Shown piece after piece: positions 23,241 to 34,876 of a stretch of DNA of 64,000 bases. The DNA is taken from assembly GCA_037349105.1 (NCBI GenBank), contig JAYJMM010000028.1, forward strand, positions 620,001-684,000, read 5' to 3'. Position numbers and translations under genes: made by a program. Below the pieces are notes generated by a model. The model was not told where the DNA came from. It saw only the letters and a program-made list of their open reading frames with translations, and did no database searches. The first letter of the stretch is position 1. Every line of letters begins with the position of its first letter. This stretch comes from Limnomonas spitsbergensis (taxonomy: Eukaryota; Chlorophyta; Chlorophyceae; Chlamydomonadales).

Positions 23241-26200
23241 ATTGGCGTACTCAAAGGTCACAATCCCTCCCTCCTCCTCTGTCAGCTCCATTTGCTTCCT
23301 CGCCATCCGCCTGATGATCTGGCCCCCACTGGCAATAGCTAGGTGCTGCAGGAGGAAAAGGGGGTCAGGGGGTCAGGGATCCGGGTTCGGCACAATATTA
23401 TAGGACGGGGGGGGGAGGGGGCACGGTTCTGTCAGCTCCATTTGCTTCCTCGCTGTTCGCCTGATGGTCTGGCAAAAGCTAGGTGCTGCAGAAGTAAATA
23501 GGGGTCAGGGATCAGGGTCCAGGGGGTCCAGGGTCCAGCGGGAACAACTTGGACTGACTGAGAAAGGGTTCACGGTTCTGCCTGATCCAGTGGCTCCCTT
23601 ACCCTTTGCCTGATGAGCTGGTCCTAATTAGCAACAACTAGGTACTGAACACGAAAAGGGGTTCACGGATTAGGGGACACGGGTTAGGGACGAGTAAAAG
23701 GACAGAGGGGGGGGTTACGATTCCGGCAGCTATATTTCCTTCCATGCCATCCACCTGATAATCTGGACCACCGCCCGTTTAAGATCGGTGCTGCACAGCG
23801 CTCCTTTTCGTGTGACTCAGCCACATGTCAGCTACTTTCCGGCCGCTGGCCGGAGGCCCCGTTTGCGGTGAGCCTTGCTGCTTTGGCCACCAGTTTCAGG
23901 CAGGTCCAGGTTTGGTCTTAATTGGGCCTTTGACGGCCTGCCTAGGTTGGACTTTTAGCCGGAACATTGACATTGGTGTTGCATGAGGATAGAGGGGTTC
24001 AGATTCTAGATTCCAGGTTTCATGGCTCTGCCCACTGCTAGCAACAGCTGGGTGCTGCAGTAGGTCAAGGGGGTTTGGGGTCCATGGTCCATGATTCATG
24101 GTTCAGGATTCAGGTTCCACGTTTTAGAGCACTGCCCACTGCTAGCTAGGTGCTGCAGGGGGTCCAAGGCGTTCAAGGTTCAGGGCTCTGGGTCTAGATT
24201 TCAGCTGTTAAATACCCACTTCAGCACAATTATCGTGTCTCGTGGCACCAGGGATATGGAAGACTCGTGCATACTTACATGTCCCCTCGCATTTATGCTG
24301 ACATGCGCAAAAAGTTCCCTCCCGTCTGACATGCATGCTCACATGCCCCCCCCCCCCCATGGTAGCACAATCCCGCTGGACCTGTGCCGTGTCTAGCCGT
24401 ATTTTGGCACCCCCTTTGGTAGTACAATCCGGCTGAACCTGTGCCGTATCATACCGTATCTTACTACCATGCCCCCCCCCCCTTCACCTGTGTGTATGCA
24501 TGTGCCAGCAGCATCAACGGACTAGTCTTGGCCAGGTTGGCCAGGTGCCCCTCGTACGCCTCTATTGCTGGGGAACGTTGCACCACAGATCGCCACTCTG
24601 GCCTGAAGCAATGAGGGCCAAGGGAGGTCAAGAGGGTAGGCCAGGTTACTACTGAAGGCAAAAGCAAAAGCAATAGGTTAAACAAAAACTGCAGCACACC
24701 TGTAGCCACTGGGCAGCGGCGGTTTCCCAGTGGCTAACCTCAACCTGGGAAGCTGCCCCTCAGAAACCCTGAACCCTAAGCCTCAAGTCCAGCGTTTCTT
24801 TTTCCGGCAACAAGCGTACCTTTGGCAGGCCGCTCAGCGGCTGCCAAAGGGCCATTGGACCAACCCTCGACCAGCCTAAAACTGGTTGCCAAAGCAGCAT
24901 GGCTGCGGCCATAAATGGGGTCACTGGCCAGAGGCCGAAGTGTAGCTGACATGTAGCCGAGTCACGAAAAAACAAACCCTTCTGAAGTCCTGAACCAGGT
25001 TAGACGTACCCCAGATAGAGGATGAGGTCCTCTGCACACCTCTAAATTCAAACCAAGCAGGGTCCTGGGGTTCAGGATTTAGGGTTGTGTTTAGGGTATA
25101 ACCTAACCCTAAGTTGAAACCAAGCAGGGTCCTGGGCGCCGACCGGTTTTCGACTCAGAAAAAAAATGACCAAATTGAAACTTGGTATCGACGCCAGCCG
25201 ATGCCAAACTGCGCCGTAAAGGCCGCTCGTCGCCCTGAAACCATGATGTCGGACAGAAACAGCCGTGCCAACATGGGCTACAGATTCTCAGTGGCTAGGC
25301 TCAACCGTGGTAGCTGCCATGCAAAACCCTGAGCCCTAAGCCTCCTGAGGTCCTTAACCGGGCAAGACGCACCCCAGATAAAAGACGAGGTCCTCTTCAA
25401 ATGCACTGGCCCTGAACAGCGAGGTTATCACTTGCTTGAGGGAGTTCAGATCTGAAAAGGGGGGGGGGAGGGAAGGAGGGGAGGGGAGGTAATATCAAGT
25501 GCCGGAGGGAGAGCGGGGGGGAGGGAGGTAGGCAGGCAGGCGATATTAAATGCCGGAGGGAGTGAGGGAGGAAGGGAGGGGGGGAGGTTATCTCCAATGC
25601 CAGAGGGAGGAAGGGGGGAAGTGGGAGGGACTTGAGGGAGGGAGGGCGGGAGGCAGGTGATCTCAAATGCCTGAGGGAGGAAGGGAGTTGAGGGAGTTGA
25701 GATCTGAGAAGGGGGGGAGGGAGGGCAGACAGGCAATCTCAAATGCTTTGAACACCGAGCTTGGCACTGGCTGGAAAGAGGTAAGGCATGGGCAGGGGGG
25801 TGAGAGGATAGACAGGCATCATGGAACGCCTCTTATAAGAGTGTGCACATCATGGGGTCCAAGCATAGGGGTTTAGAAGGGGATTACGCAGTGTCATTCG
25901 CTCACAGGAAATGATTGCAAAGGCTGGCCTGGGCAGGAAGAGGTTAAGAGGCTAAGAGGCCCATGCGCAACCAAATGCATAGCCTTGAATGCACAAGCAC
26001 CCTGGTGCAGTGCATGCCATGCATTACCATACACCAGATCTGTGGCCTCAATCATGCTGAGGCTTCATCCACGCTTCAGGGCGTGCACTTGGATGAGCCA
26101 TGCACACCCATGCAGCACCAGTTCCTCTGCTCCACCCACACGCCATGCATACATGCTGTACCATGGTCACATGCTGCGCCATGCAGCCAGGTTCTGTAAT

Positions 26201-26841
26201 GCGACCACACACCGCAATGGTATCATGTTCTGCACCTGCCGTGCCATGCGCTATGCATGGCGCTATGCTCAGCCATGTGCACATGTGCCATTTTGGCTCG
26301 TGCTGCACCATGCACCGTGCTCGCCCATGCTGCACCATACGCTGTGCATGCCCATGCGGTGCCATGCACCATGCAGGCCATTGCTGTGCCGTGTGCCATA
26401 TAGGCCCACGCTGTGCCGTTCACCATGCAAGCCCATGCTGAGCTATGCGCCGTGTAGACGCATGCTGTTACATGTGGCATGCAGGCCCATGCCGTGCCAT
26501 ATGCCCATATGCCATGCAGGCCCATGCTGTGCTATGCGCCACACAGGCCCATGCTGTGGTATACGGCATTCAGGCCCATGCTGTGACACATGCAGTGCAT
26601 CCCCATGCAGGTCCATGCTGTATTGCTGTGACAAGCGTCAAGCAGGCCCATGCTCTTCAATGAGCCAGGCGCCATGCAGGCACTCGCTATACCATACGCC
26701 CATGTGTGTGACTGTACCTGGATTGTCCTGGAACGATGCAGAGAGGGCATCCTCTAGTGCCTTGAATACATAATAGAAGCAGGCGATTGCGCGAGCATAG
26801 AGCTTGCGATCGGTGAACAACACTATCAGCCTCGAGTTCAC
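23241..26841 (-). CDS. Heme oxygenase-like gene, three internal exons
   Basis: Exons 26841-26718, 24597-24488 and 23345-23241 join in phase. Exon 1 reads DRKLYARAIACFYYVFKAL, the helix that in heme oxygenases reads like YKLVMASLYHIYVALEE. Exon 2 has AIEAYEGHL and LLAHAYTQ, matching the VAHAYTRYLGD segment. Exon 3 opens HLAIASGGQIIRRMARKQ, carrying the SGGQ signature of the distal helix over the heme, then GGIVTFEYAN, like the FFTFPNI strand. Heme oxygenase cleaves heme to biliverdin, iron and CO; in algae the plastid enzyme feeds bilin synthesis. The N-terminal exon with the proximal His was not found above 26841. The exon 3 donor (GTCAGT at 23240) lies about 50 bp from the 54-bp satellite, and later exons were not found. 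The gene is either split by an intron of more than 11 kb or truncated by the satellites. Confidence 0.72.
23430..24165 (-). repeat. Degenerate tandem copies of heme oxygenase exon 3 and its splice acceptor
   Basis: Decayed copies of the acceptor CTGCAGCACCTAGCT plus following exon sequence occur at about 23430-23495, 23577-23648 and 23727-23800. Shorter acceptor-only matches lie at about 24025-24060 and 24125-24160. All are upstream (on the minus strand) of the intact exon at 23345-23241. None keeps an open SGGQ frame. Confidence 0.6.
23815..23950 (-). repeat. Dispersed intronic repeat, copy 1
   Basis: Contains CAGGTTTGGTCTTAATTGGG and CCTGCC blocks matching, in reverse orientation, the GGGACCAAA family at 24.83, 37.03, 42.53 and 42.68 kb. 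Lies in the heme oxygenase intron. Confidence 0.45.
24820..24985 (+). repeat. Dispersed intronic repeat, copy 2
   Basis: GGCAGGCCGCTCAGCGGCTG, then GGCCATTGGACCAACCC and a GTAGCTGACATGTAGCC end. Same family as copy 1, opposite orientation, also in the heme oxygenase gene. Confidence 0.45.
25440..25745. repeat. GA-rich minisatellite
   Basis: About six imperfect copies built from GGGAGGGAGG and a conserved GATCTCAAATGCCTGAGGG core. The proline-rich minus-strand ORFs here are products of purine strand bias. Within the heme oxygenase intron. Confidence 0.6.
26150..26695. repeat. About 30-bp degenerate minisatellite
   Basis: Repeats of CATGCAGGCCCATGCTGTGC with drift, roughly 18 copies, ending about 20 bp from the donor of the heme oxygenase exon at 26718. 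Met/His/Cys-rich ORFs in several frames are repeat artefacts. Confidence 0.65.
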
Positions 26842-28089
26842 CTGTGGGACAAGACAATCTACGTTGAGGCGTGAAGCAGCATGCAGAGACATAGGGTTTC
26901 ATATCGTGGCGCTTTGCACGTTGGGGGGAGTTGCATGGAGGGCAGAGTAGCGTGCAAGCTCTGAACCACTATTTCGAGGCCTCCTGTATGCGGAGGAATC
27001 CCAACCCCTGAAGCAGCTGAGTTGCCAGTGCTGTAGTCATCAAATTTTGTCAGAGCTCTCAGGCTTCTCTGGTTTGAATCTTGAAAGGACCCAGCCATGC
27101 CAGGATACCATGCATGGCGCAGTATTCAGGCGTGATGCAAGAAGGTGCATGGTGAGATGATAGCCGTGTTAAACATAAAACAAATAAGGGTTTGATGAAA
27201 TGAACATGCAAATCATACAATTTGGGAGGCGTTGTCAGCTTTGTCAGGATCTACACAACGTTGTCAGCATACCATCTCTTAATTGTGTTACAGCTTAACC
27301 ACTTTCAAGCCGTTGCCTTGAGGGCCAGGCAGTGCAAATTGGAGGCACGTAAACAGTTTAAGAGTGCTAGGCAATCCTGAAATTGAAGGGTAATCTGAAT
27401 GCCTTGGCGTGGGTCATGGATGATTTACAGACTCGGGCGGACCTGCATTTGACGTCATAATATCATTGGCACTAGACCGCCAGGACAGCGTTTGGCAAAC
27501 AAAGCATAGGCCCAGGTCTCACCAGTGTATTGTTGATGCTATGGGTCGATTTAGATGCCACTTTGAAGCACTCGGTCAGTGTTGGTCCTTTGCTCATAAT
27601 GATGGTTCTAGGCTTAGCTATGCTTCCAGCGCCGGGCGTGCTTCCCATCAAACTGCTTCGAGAGTTGCCGCGCAAGCTGTATGCCGATTTGGAAGACCGG
27701 ATACGACCCGCGAGGGGCATCATCTGGACAAGAAGAAAAAGTGAAGGGCTTGCCGACGTGGGCCATGTATTTAGAGCCCTACGTTTCCCCTGGTTCGCAC
27801 TGCCTGGCCCTTTCAAAACGGATTTTTTGATGATTCGAGTTTACGATGTAACAACAAAAACACCAAGACACGTCACTGCACGTCCACGTCACCAGCGATG
27901 CATATTTGCAACCGAAAAACATAAGTACCGGTACCCAAACCTCTCTTCAGAACAACCGTCCCACAGTGCTCCTCACATCTGTATGCGCGCCAACCTCTTA
28001 TAGGCAGCTAAATGTGCTCTTATCTTCTGTATCCCCTACAAAACATCAGCCTTTACCCCATGTACACCACCACCTACTGGACGACCTCT
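26842..28089. other. No gene recognised
   Basis: Expected position of upstream heme oxygenase exons, but no proximal-histidine motif was found. Overlapping plus-strand ORFs at 27466-28003 have no recognised family. Confidence 0.3.
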
Positions 28090-28390
28090 GACACTCAGGG
28101 ACATACACACCTTTGGTAACTGCAGGCATCCCCGTATGCAGGCCTCCTATATCTCTCGACACAACAAGGCCCTCTGCCTCATCCAAAGTTCCCTCAACAG
28201 CGACACAAAAAGTGGTGTGTTCACAATTATGGATGCAACGCCGGCTGCCTCTCTCCCACCAGGTGTCTTCGACACCAGTATTCCGCAATGGATGCTTCCC
28301 GCTGTCCCCTCTACCACACTCCGCCGCCTTCGTCCGGATCTCCTCTTGGTTGAAGGCCTTACCTTGCTGACTTACAGCCACCCTAGGTAG
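28090..28390 (+). pseudogene. LINE family 1 fragment (ORF2 C-terminus)
   Basis: Reads MQASYISRHNKALCLIQ, FTIMDATPAASLPPGVFDT and RPDLLLVEGLT, closely matching the post-zinc-knuckle region of the 7003-9035 copy (SASYIARHN, FTIMDATSRANLPFGVYDT, RPDLLIV). The zinc knuckle before it is eroded. Confidence 0.62.
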
Positions 28391-30241
28391 CGCCGCTGCC
28401 CTTGTTAGTGGTGATTTCACCGCAGTGCTGTCAGCTTCAAGCTTTCAGCATCCGCCGTGATGAAAGCTTGTGTGGAATGATAGGATAACCAGTCGATTAC
28501 AGCACGCCTCAGCTACAATTCAGCTACATCAAGGCTCGCGGCTGAGACAACCTTGTGCAGTCCAGGGTGGTTTTCAAATAGCTAGTAGCAATGGGGGAAA
28601 ACAGAGGGTCAAAAACCCTGTCATCAAAAATATGCAACGCCACTTGGCTGCCCCCCCCACCTCCCTGTCTCCGGAACCTCTACTATCAGTACCTTTATTT
28701 CTCAGTCAAAATCAAAATCAGGGGGGGCAGGGTACAGTTCCGATCAGATCAACAATGCGCTTCCACCGAATGGTGTCGAAAAATGTAGCTGGTTCACAAA
28801 AATAAAATGACCATGCACCTTCCGCACCGTCAGCGCATCCTCAGTTGCGGACGGCCCCTGATCTTGGTGGAATTCTCTCATCTGCCGGGGGATGTCATCG
28901 CAGAGTGGGCAGGAGTGGCCTTTTCACCCCGGGATAGAATATCAGCTGGTATGCTCAGGCTGTAGTGCGAAGCTGTTGGCATGCTCAAGCTGACCGGGGA
29001 CCCCCCAGGCCCCAGGACCAGGCATGCAGGACTGCAGGTAGCTGACGATGATGTCCAGGGTCGATACCTAGCACGTCGCAATGATACCCCAAGTAGAGTA
29101 GGCCGACATTGCAAAGGGGATAGCATTCAGTATTGGATGATCACGCGGGGACATGCTGCTGATGTCCTTTGATTACGGTAGTGTGGGCTGATGGCTCAAA
29201 CATCAGGGCTTCCTACACACCCTAAAGGTGAGGGAATGTTTGTGTTACTACTAGTGCTGTGCAATTGCGCTGTGATTCAGAAATCGTGATAGTAATTACG
29301 GTCCCTCAGTAGCTGAATTTGCCTTGAGATTACGGTGACTGAGTATGTTTAAAAAAGAATGGTTTTCAAAGAAGTATTTTAAGTCTCTTACCAACAGTCA
29401 GTCTAAAAAAGAAGATTCCTATTAAGAAAATACTTCCGCCTAAACAAACTTAACGGTATTAAACCACGGTAAAACAAACCCTGACGGTTTTCCAACCCGT
29501 AAAATTGTTGAGCCCCTCCCGTGAGAACATTAAGCTTACGATCGACTCAGCAGCCACACACCATGGCTAATCAGGTGACAAAAACGAAGCGTACGGTGCC
29601 AAACCTGATTCAGCAACATTGCCGAGGCTACACGGCGAAAATAGGAGGCATCACATTACCAGAAATCCGGCCGGGGACCTGCCTCACTCGGCCCAGGGCT
29701 CGGCCAAGGGCTGTTATTTTACAACTTAACGGTTTTCTGCCTTAATTTTTAGGTTATACACCTGTCATTGACGGTCTTGCGGTTTCTGGCCCTGAGATGA
29801 CTGCAATTTACCAAAATCGTTGTAATTACGCCGTCAGTGAAATCTGGCCTGTAATTTACACCGAAAGTACATCGTAAAAGAAAACCGTAATCACTTTGCA
29901 ACCGCACATCTCCCAACACTGATGGCATTTTGGTAGGGCTTCTTGAGCAGGAGCAGGTGCGAGATTAGGCGGAGTAGGGAAGAATATTGGTGAAATCATG
30001 CGCTGCCGCTCAGCCTCTCAGTCATTATCTTGCACTCTTTCCCCAGTTGGTGATTCCTACTCACTGGGTTGTCGGTGGATTTTAAGACTCTTAAACAATG
30101 CTCACAGGTTTGCTTTGCTTAATTCATAGCAACTACCGAGGCAGCTACCCTGTTCGACTCATGAATGCGCGTACAAACGGGTGGTTGTGATGACGCAGTT
30201 GTGACCCCCGCCCCCGGGCCAAAATTGCATGCCAGTAGGGG
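28391..30241. other. No gene; possible degenerate DNA-transposon ends at 29248 and 29917
   Basis: TGTGCAATTGCGCTGTGATT near 29257 and the reverse complement of AATCACTTTGCAACCGCACA near 29890 match at about 15 of 20 positions. AACGGTTTT-like words recur between them. No target-site duplication was found, so this is weak. Confidence 0.25.
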
Positions 30242-30255
30242 TCTGGCTTTTATGT

Positions 30256-30868
30256 CAATGACATTACACCTCTGGGCCCTGCTCAAACGCTCGGCCGCGT
30301 GAGCGCCCTACTGTCCCGTTGGAAGAAAAGAAACTGAAGGTAAGAGGGAAAGATCGAAAAGAAGACAAAGGAGAAAGAAATACCCCCCCCAAAAGGAAAA
30401 GGCAGCCCGAAGTATCTTTGCCCCTCTCAAGCCTATTCCCCAAGAAGGCAAAGGAGAGAGACAAATCTAGGCCTCAACAAAGCGTACAACGTCCTCAACA
30501 AAAGTCAGAGCCTCCCATCCAAGCCTGCCCCAGTACAACTGTTGAAAGTCTTTGGCGCCCTCCGGGGGGCCTGCCCAACCTCTGTCCCTAAGCCTCTCCT
30601 TCAGGCTAGGGCACTGGAAGCAGACATGCAGCGCAACTTTCACATGCTCGCCATCTCCGCTTGCCCAACACCCTTGGCAGCACCATGCGTCACGCTGCTG
30701 ACCGCTGCGCCGTCCTCGAGTGTCAGCCGAGCCGACGGCGCTGAGCCGCAGCCGTAAGTTCGTGCGCACGCAAGCATACTCCCTTCGACTGGTGCGGCCC
30801 CTGGTCTGCGCCATAGACTGAAACCAGGTGCTGTAGGCCGCCGTAGACCGGTGTTCAGTGGCAGGATC
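30256..30868 (-). mobile_element. LINE family 2 insertion, 5'-truncated, with 14-bp TSD
   Basis: The direct repeat TCTGGCTTTTATGT at 30242-30255 and 30869-30882 brackets the element exactly. On the minus strand it encodes the ORF2 C-terminus with WCCQGCW and HVCFQCPSLKERLRDRGW, then a 3' UTR with poly-purine blocks ending in GGGCCCAGAGGTG, TAATGTCATTGA. The length of 613 bp and the flanking duplication are standard for target-primed insertion. Confidence 0.8.
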
Positions 30869-31282
30869 TCTGGCTTTTATGTGAGTTCTATTTATGGTCT
30901 CAAACTGATATTTCCCCCTAAAACGAGTTTTTTCTTTTTCCCCCTACCCACCTTTGCTCCCTCGTATCCTCACCCCCCCTGGGCCAAAATACATTTTAGA
31001 CCAGATTTGGGATGCAAGCTCTACAACGTTGGGTCGTAGGGTGTTTCCAGTTTTATTCGCCCACCCCCTCAGTATGCTGCACACAAAAAGCGTATTTCGG
31101 ATGGGACTGTGTTCGGCCTAGTTTCAGCTAGGCATGTGCCATTTCAGATTTTGTCATTGCCATTCTAAGTACTTCAAGAAACAATCTGACTTTCTATTAA
31201 TTTCTCCCTTTTTCTGGCCTCCTGGTGTCCCTCTTTTTCGCTATGACACTTTTTGGTCTTCCATGTACTCTGTCAAACTTGA

Positions 31283-31960
31283 CAGTTGGACGCCCACACG
31301 GCCGAGCCTTTTGGGCAGGGCCCAGAGGTCAATGACATTACACCTCTGGGCCCTGCTCAAAATGGCTTGGCCGTGTGGGCGCCCAACTGTCCCGTTGGGA
31401 GAAAAGAAAATGAAATTAAGGTAAGAGAGAAAGAAGGAGAAGAACACAACGGGGAAAGAAATACCCCTCCCCCTCAAAGGAATAGGCAGCCCAAAGTATC
31501 CCTGCCCCTCTCTAGCTTATTCCCTAAGGCAATGAAAAGCAACACACCAGGCATCAACAAAGCCTACCACGTCCTCAACACAAGTCAGAGCCTCCCACTC
31601 AAGCCTGCCCCGGTACAACTGTTGAAAGTCCGTGGCGCCCTCTGTGGGGTCTGTCCAACCTCTCTCCCTAGGCCTCTCCTTCACCCTAGGGCACTGGAAG
31701 CAGACATGCAGCTCAACCTCCACATGCTCGCCATCTCCCCTTGCCCAACGCCGCTGGCAGCAACGTGTCTCACGTTGTTGACCGCTCCGCCGTCCTCTCG
31801 TGTCAGCCATGCAAACTGCACCGAGCCGCAGCCGTAAGTGCGTGGGCACGTCCTATTGCTGGTGCGGCTCCTAGCTTGCGTCAACACGGTTCCCGCCGGA
31901 GACTAAAACCAAGCATGGTAGGCCTCGGACCTATGCTCGGTGGCGGGACCTTGGGGTCTC
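31283..31960 (-). mobile_element. LINE family 2 copy joined to an inverted 3' tip
   Basis: 31340-31960 on the minus strand is another ORF2 C-terminus (RCCQRRWARGDGEH, HVCFQCPRVKERPRERGW) with 3' UTR. At 31283-31330 lies a plus-oriented copy of the same terminal block (GGACGCCCACACGG, CAGGGCCCAGAGGT), so the two 3' ends meet head to head around 31331-31345 and form a roughly 50-bp-arm hairpin. Confidence 0.62.
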
Positions 31961-33279
31961 CTATGCCAGTCACCTGAAGCTGCACCTGCTGTTAGGCTGC
32001 GTCCACTAGGTGAAGCAACTCTGGGACGGGGAGCGGCTGCATGTCAGAGTCTGCCTCACACAGTTTGAGGGCAGCTGCAGGGCCCAGAGGTGTAACGTCG
32101 TTGACATGGTTCCACGGCTGAGATTTACAAAAGAGACACAGCCGATGCAATTGTGATAATGAGTATCAGGTTGTGCGTGTAGCACATGTATAAGTTAGTT
32201 TCAGGGAGTGATCATGGCCAGGTGGTAGCCACTTCATAATGAAGTTATCTTCTGCACTATGAGGTTCATTCCCAAGCTACTGTTTTGTAGTTGCGTGATA
32301 GTTGCTTGCCCCTGGGGGTCACTGGTTTTCGACTGTTCCTAGCGTATCAAGTGCCTGTTCCGGTTTACGAGCACATACCCCATGCATCAAATGTGATGCC
32401 CTCCTGGACTGTAAAAACTTCACACTGAGATCAAGTCATTGCCAGTTGCTAGTTGCTTCACACTGAGATCAAGTCATAGCCATTTGCCAGCTGCTCCACA
32501 AAGGCATGAAGCTTTATTTACACCACATGGAGCACAGGTCCATTATGTTTTTGAATTTAAATGAACGAAAAGCACACCGTCCCCCAGATAATGGTCTGTA
32601 ATCCCTGGTCAGTAGTAAGAGAGCTACCTGTAGGGCGATCTAGACAGGAAGGCCTAGACTAGCCTACCGTAGAAACAAAACGAGTGCACCTACACACAAT
32701 TACTCCTGTCAGCATGAGCACTGTTGTCTACTTACTAGTCCTAGTGACTGGAATCTGGAACTGCCCAAGATCTATGTAAAAGTGTCGATAGAGTATGACA
32801 GTGAGAGGCTCCACGGTGTCACACTGCTGTAACACAGAATAATGACTGCAACCTTTTCATGGCCCTGAGGTGTGATGTCAAAAACATAAAATTACCGCAT
32901 CAGTCTTTTGCGAGGAGCTTGCTGCAAGCGATACTAAGCGTGGCAAACTCTCTTCATGTACCAGTACATCACCAGGGGAAATACAGCAGCGCACGAGGTA
33001 ATTGCGCAGCACAGACACTGGCTCAGGCACAGCATGGGCAGGCTGGCACAGAATAGGCAGGTTGGCGCAAGGGCCATAGTGGGCAGTACCTTCTAGCCAC
33101 ATGCTAATACAGGACAGATGACGAATCTGGGCGCTACACACTGAAACAAGCACTATCCAAATGTACTCGATTTCCAGTCATTAGGGTCTTGGCCCATTCA
33201 GAGGATGCTTAAATCAGCTATTCGCTGAGGCACAACTTCAGCGCAATTTGTATGAATCCTCTCCAATGCTTCCTGCCAT
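31961..33279. other. No gene; short LINE family 2 tip at 32075-32108
   Basis: CAGGGCCCAGAGGTGTAACG at 32079 is a plus-oriented scrap of the LINE 3' end. A direct repeat CACACTGAGATCAAGTCAT occurs twice between 32420 and 32480. Otherwise nothing supported. Confidence 0.35.
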
Positions 33280-33742
33280 TCAAATGCGGGATGACTGCAC
33301 CCGTTGATACTGGCTTCCAAGCACGCTGTATCCTCCTAGCGCGCTCTTCTGGCCGAGGTACTTGTCACCGTACTCGGTCTTGAAGTTGTTGTTGCGTGAG
33401 CTCCAGGTGCGACGATACGTGATCGTCGAATGTGGCAGCTCCACGACAAAGTCACCATTTCCTCGGTACGTGCTGGAGGGCTGCGTCTTGGTCCCGAACT
33501 CCTGGGTGAGCAATCCGCGTTGCTTGGGCGCGGTCGCAGACAAAGATGTTGGCCGACATTGAGTAGAATGAAGCGCCGAAGTATAGTTTGCCGTGAGTGC
33601 TCTGCTTGTGGGGCCCTCCGTTGGGGATTTCTCTGGATGAAGGGTTATCATGGAAGTGCTCCTTTGTTGTCAAGAACGAATCGGGGCGCACGTGATAGCG
33701 CCTCAGCTGGTTCATCTCTTGGTAGACCATTCTTGATAACAA
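33280..33742 (-). CDS. Putative terminal exon(s) of an unrecognised protein
   Basis: Two adjoining minus-strand frames have coding-like composition: KLYFGASFYSMSANIFVCD (about 33530-33600) and, in another frame, GDFVVELPHSTITYRRTW, NNNFKTEYGDKYLG, ending at a stop at 33280. They would need a short intron or a frameshift between them. No family recognised. About 178 bp of the segment is duplicated at 36363-36540. Confidence 0.3.
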
Positions 33743-34638
33743 ATACTCGGGGCAAGGGGATCTGCTATCTTGAGTAATTTCTTGAGTCTATTATTCGATG
33801 AAACACACGTCAGGGCTTAGAAGCTGTACCCGACATGAAGTACGCCCTCAATCCCTCATACGCTGCCCTCTGTCATCAACGTTATTTTATGCAAATTCCC
33901 TAAATTCCTCTTACAAAACATGCACAATTAGCACATTTCCCACGCATCGCTGACTGGACCCTCTCTACCCCTACCATGGACCCTCTTCCTACTGCTCCCC
34001 CACCCCCTCCGCCCTCGTCCATCTGCTGCGGACACCCTGCTTCGGACACCCTCTTCCTGCATCCCTATTTTAGTTTATCCACCGTTGGCTGTTCTGGCAT
34101 TGTCTATTGCCGGTATAACATCATGTACCTTTTTCCTGTTCTTGGCATTCCACCCCTCCACGTACCTCAACTTCTCAAACAACTGTCAGTTCAAACTGCC
34201 CAGTCTGTTATTTCCATTCATCGTCTTCGACGTTACCTTGAAAACATTCCGACCGACTGCCGGCTTGTGTGCCCCCGTTCTTACTGACCCACCTACCCTT
34301 ACCCCATTTCCCCGTCAAGGGTAGTATACAGACCGGGGCTTGGGCGCCTCGTCGGCTTGTATCCCCTGTACTTGCCAAAACCCATGCCGCTTCGGCGTTC
34401 TCTTTTCTTTTCTACAGCATCGGAAGATTGCGTGTTTCTCTGTGTATGAGATGTTTGAGCTCACCTCGGTCCATTCCAACAGAAATCAGCTCAGTTGTTG
34501 CTCATGGTTGTTGCTCTGTCTCCAAAGTAATCTCACGCTGATCAGTATTCAGGGAATATCCCGAGGAAAACTGATGCATGTCAAAGATGCAACGCTTAAG
34601 CTGTGGAAAGGCACCTGAATGCCATACTGGTGCATCAC
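33743..34638. other. No gene recognised
   Basis: Two overlapping plus-strand ORFs at 33976-34324 show hydrophobic stretches but no recognised domain and no clear splice context. Confidence 0.3.
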
Positions 34639-34868
34639 ATTGTCGAGGCCTAGATTTGTTGCTTTTCTTTGCCTTCTTGGGGAAGAGGCTTGAGAGGGGC
34701 AAAGGTACTTTGGGCTGCCTTTTCCTTTTGGATATTTGTTTCTCCTTTGTGTTCTTCTCCTTTCCCCCCCCTCTTACCTTGATTTTCTTTTCTTCCAACG
34801 GGACAGATGGGCGCCCACGCGGTCGAGCCTTTTTGAGCAGGGCCCAGAGGTGTAATGTTATTAACTGA
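34639..34868 (+). mobile_element. LINE family 2 insertion, 3' UTR only, with 8-bp TSD
   Basis: TGCATCAC occurs at 34631-34638 and 34869-34876, directly flanking the insert. The insert holds only the LINE 3' UTR blocks in plus orientation (AAAGGTACTTTGGGCTGCC, CAGGGCCCAGAGGTGTAATG) and ends TTATTAAC. A heavily 5'-truncated copy. Confidence 0.72.
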
Positions 34869-34876
34869 TGCATCAC

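Noticed and set aside
25985..26773. 262-codon Cys/His/Met-rich ORF
   Set aside because: Product of a degenerate 30-bp repeat; similar ORFs in several frames and strands.
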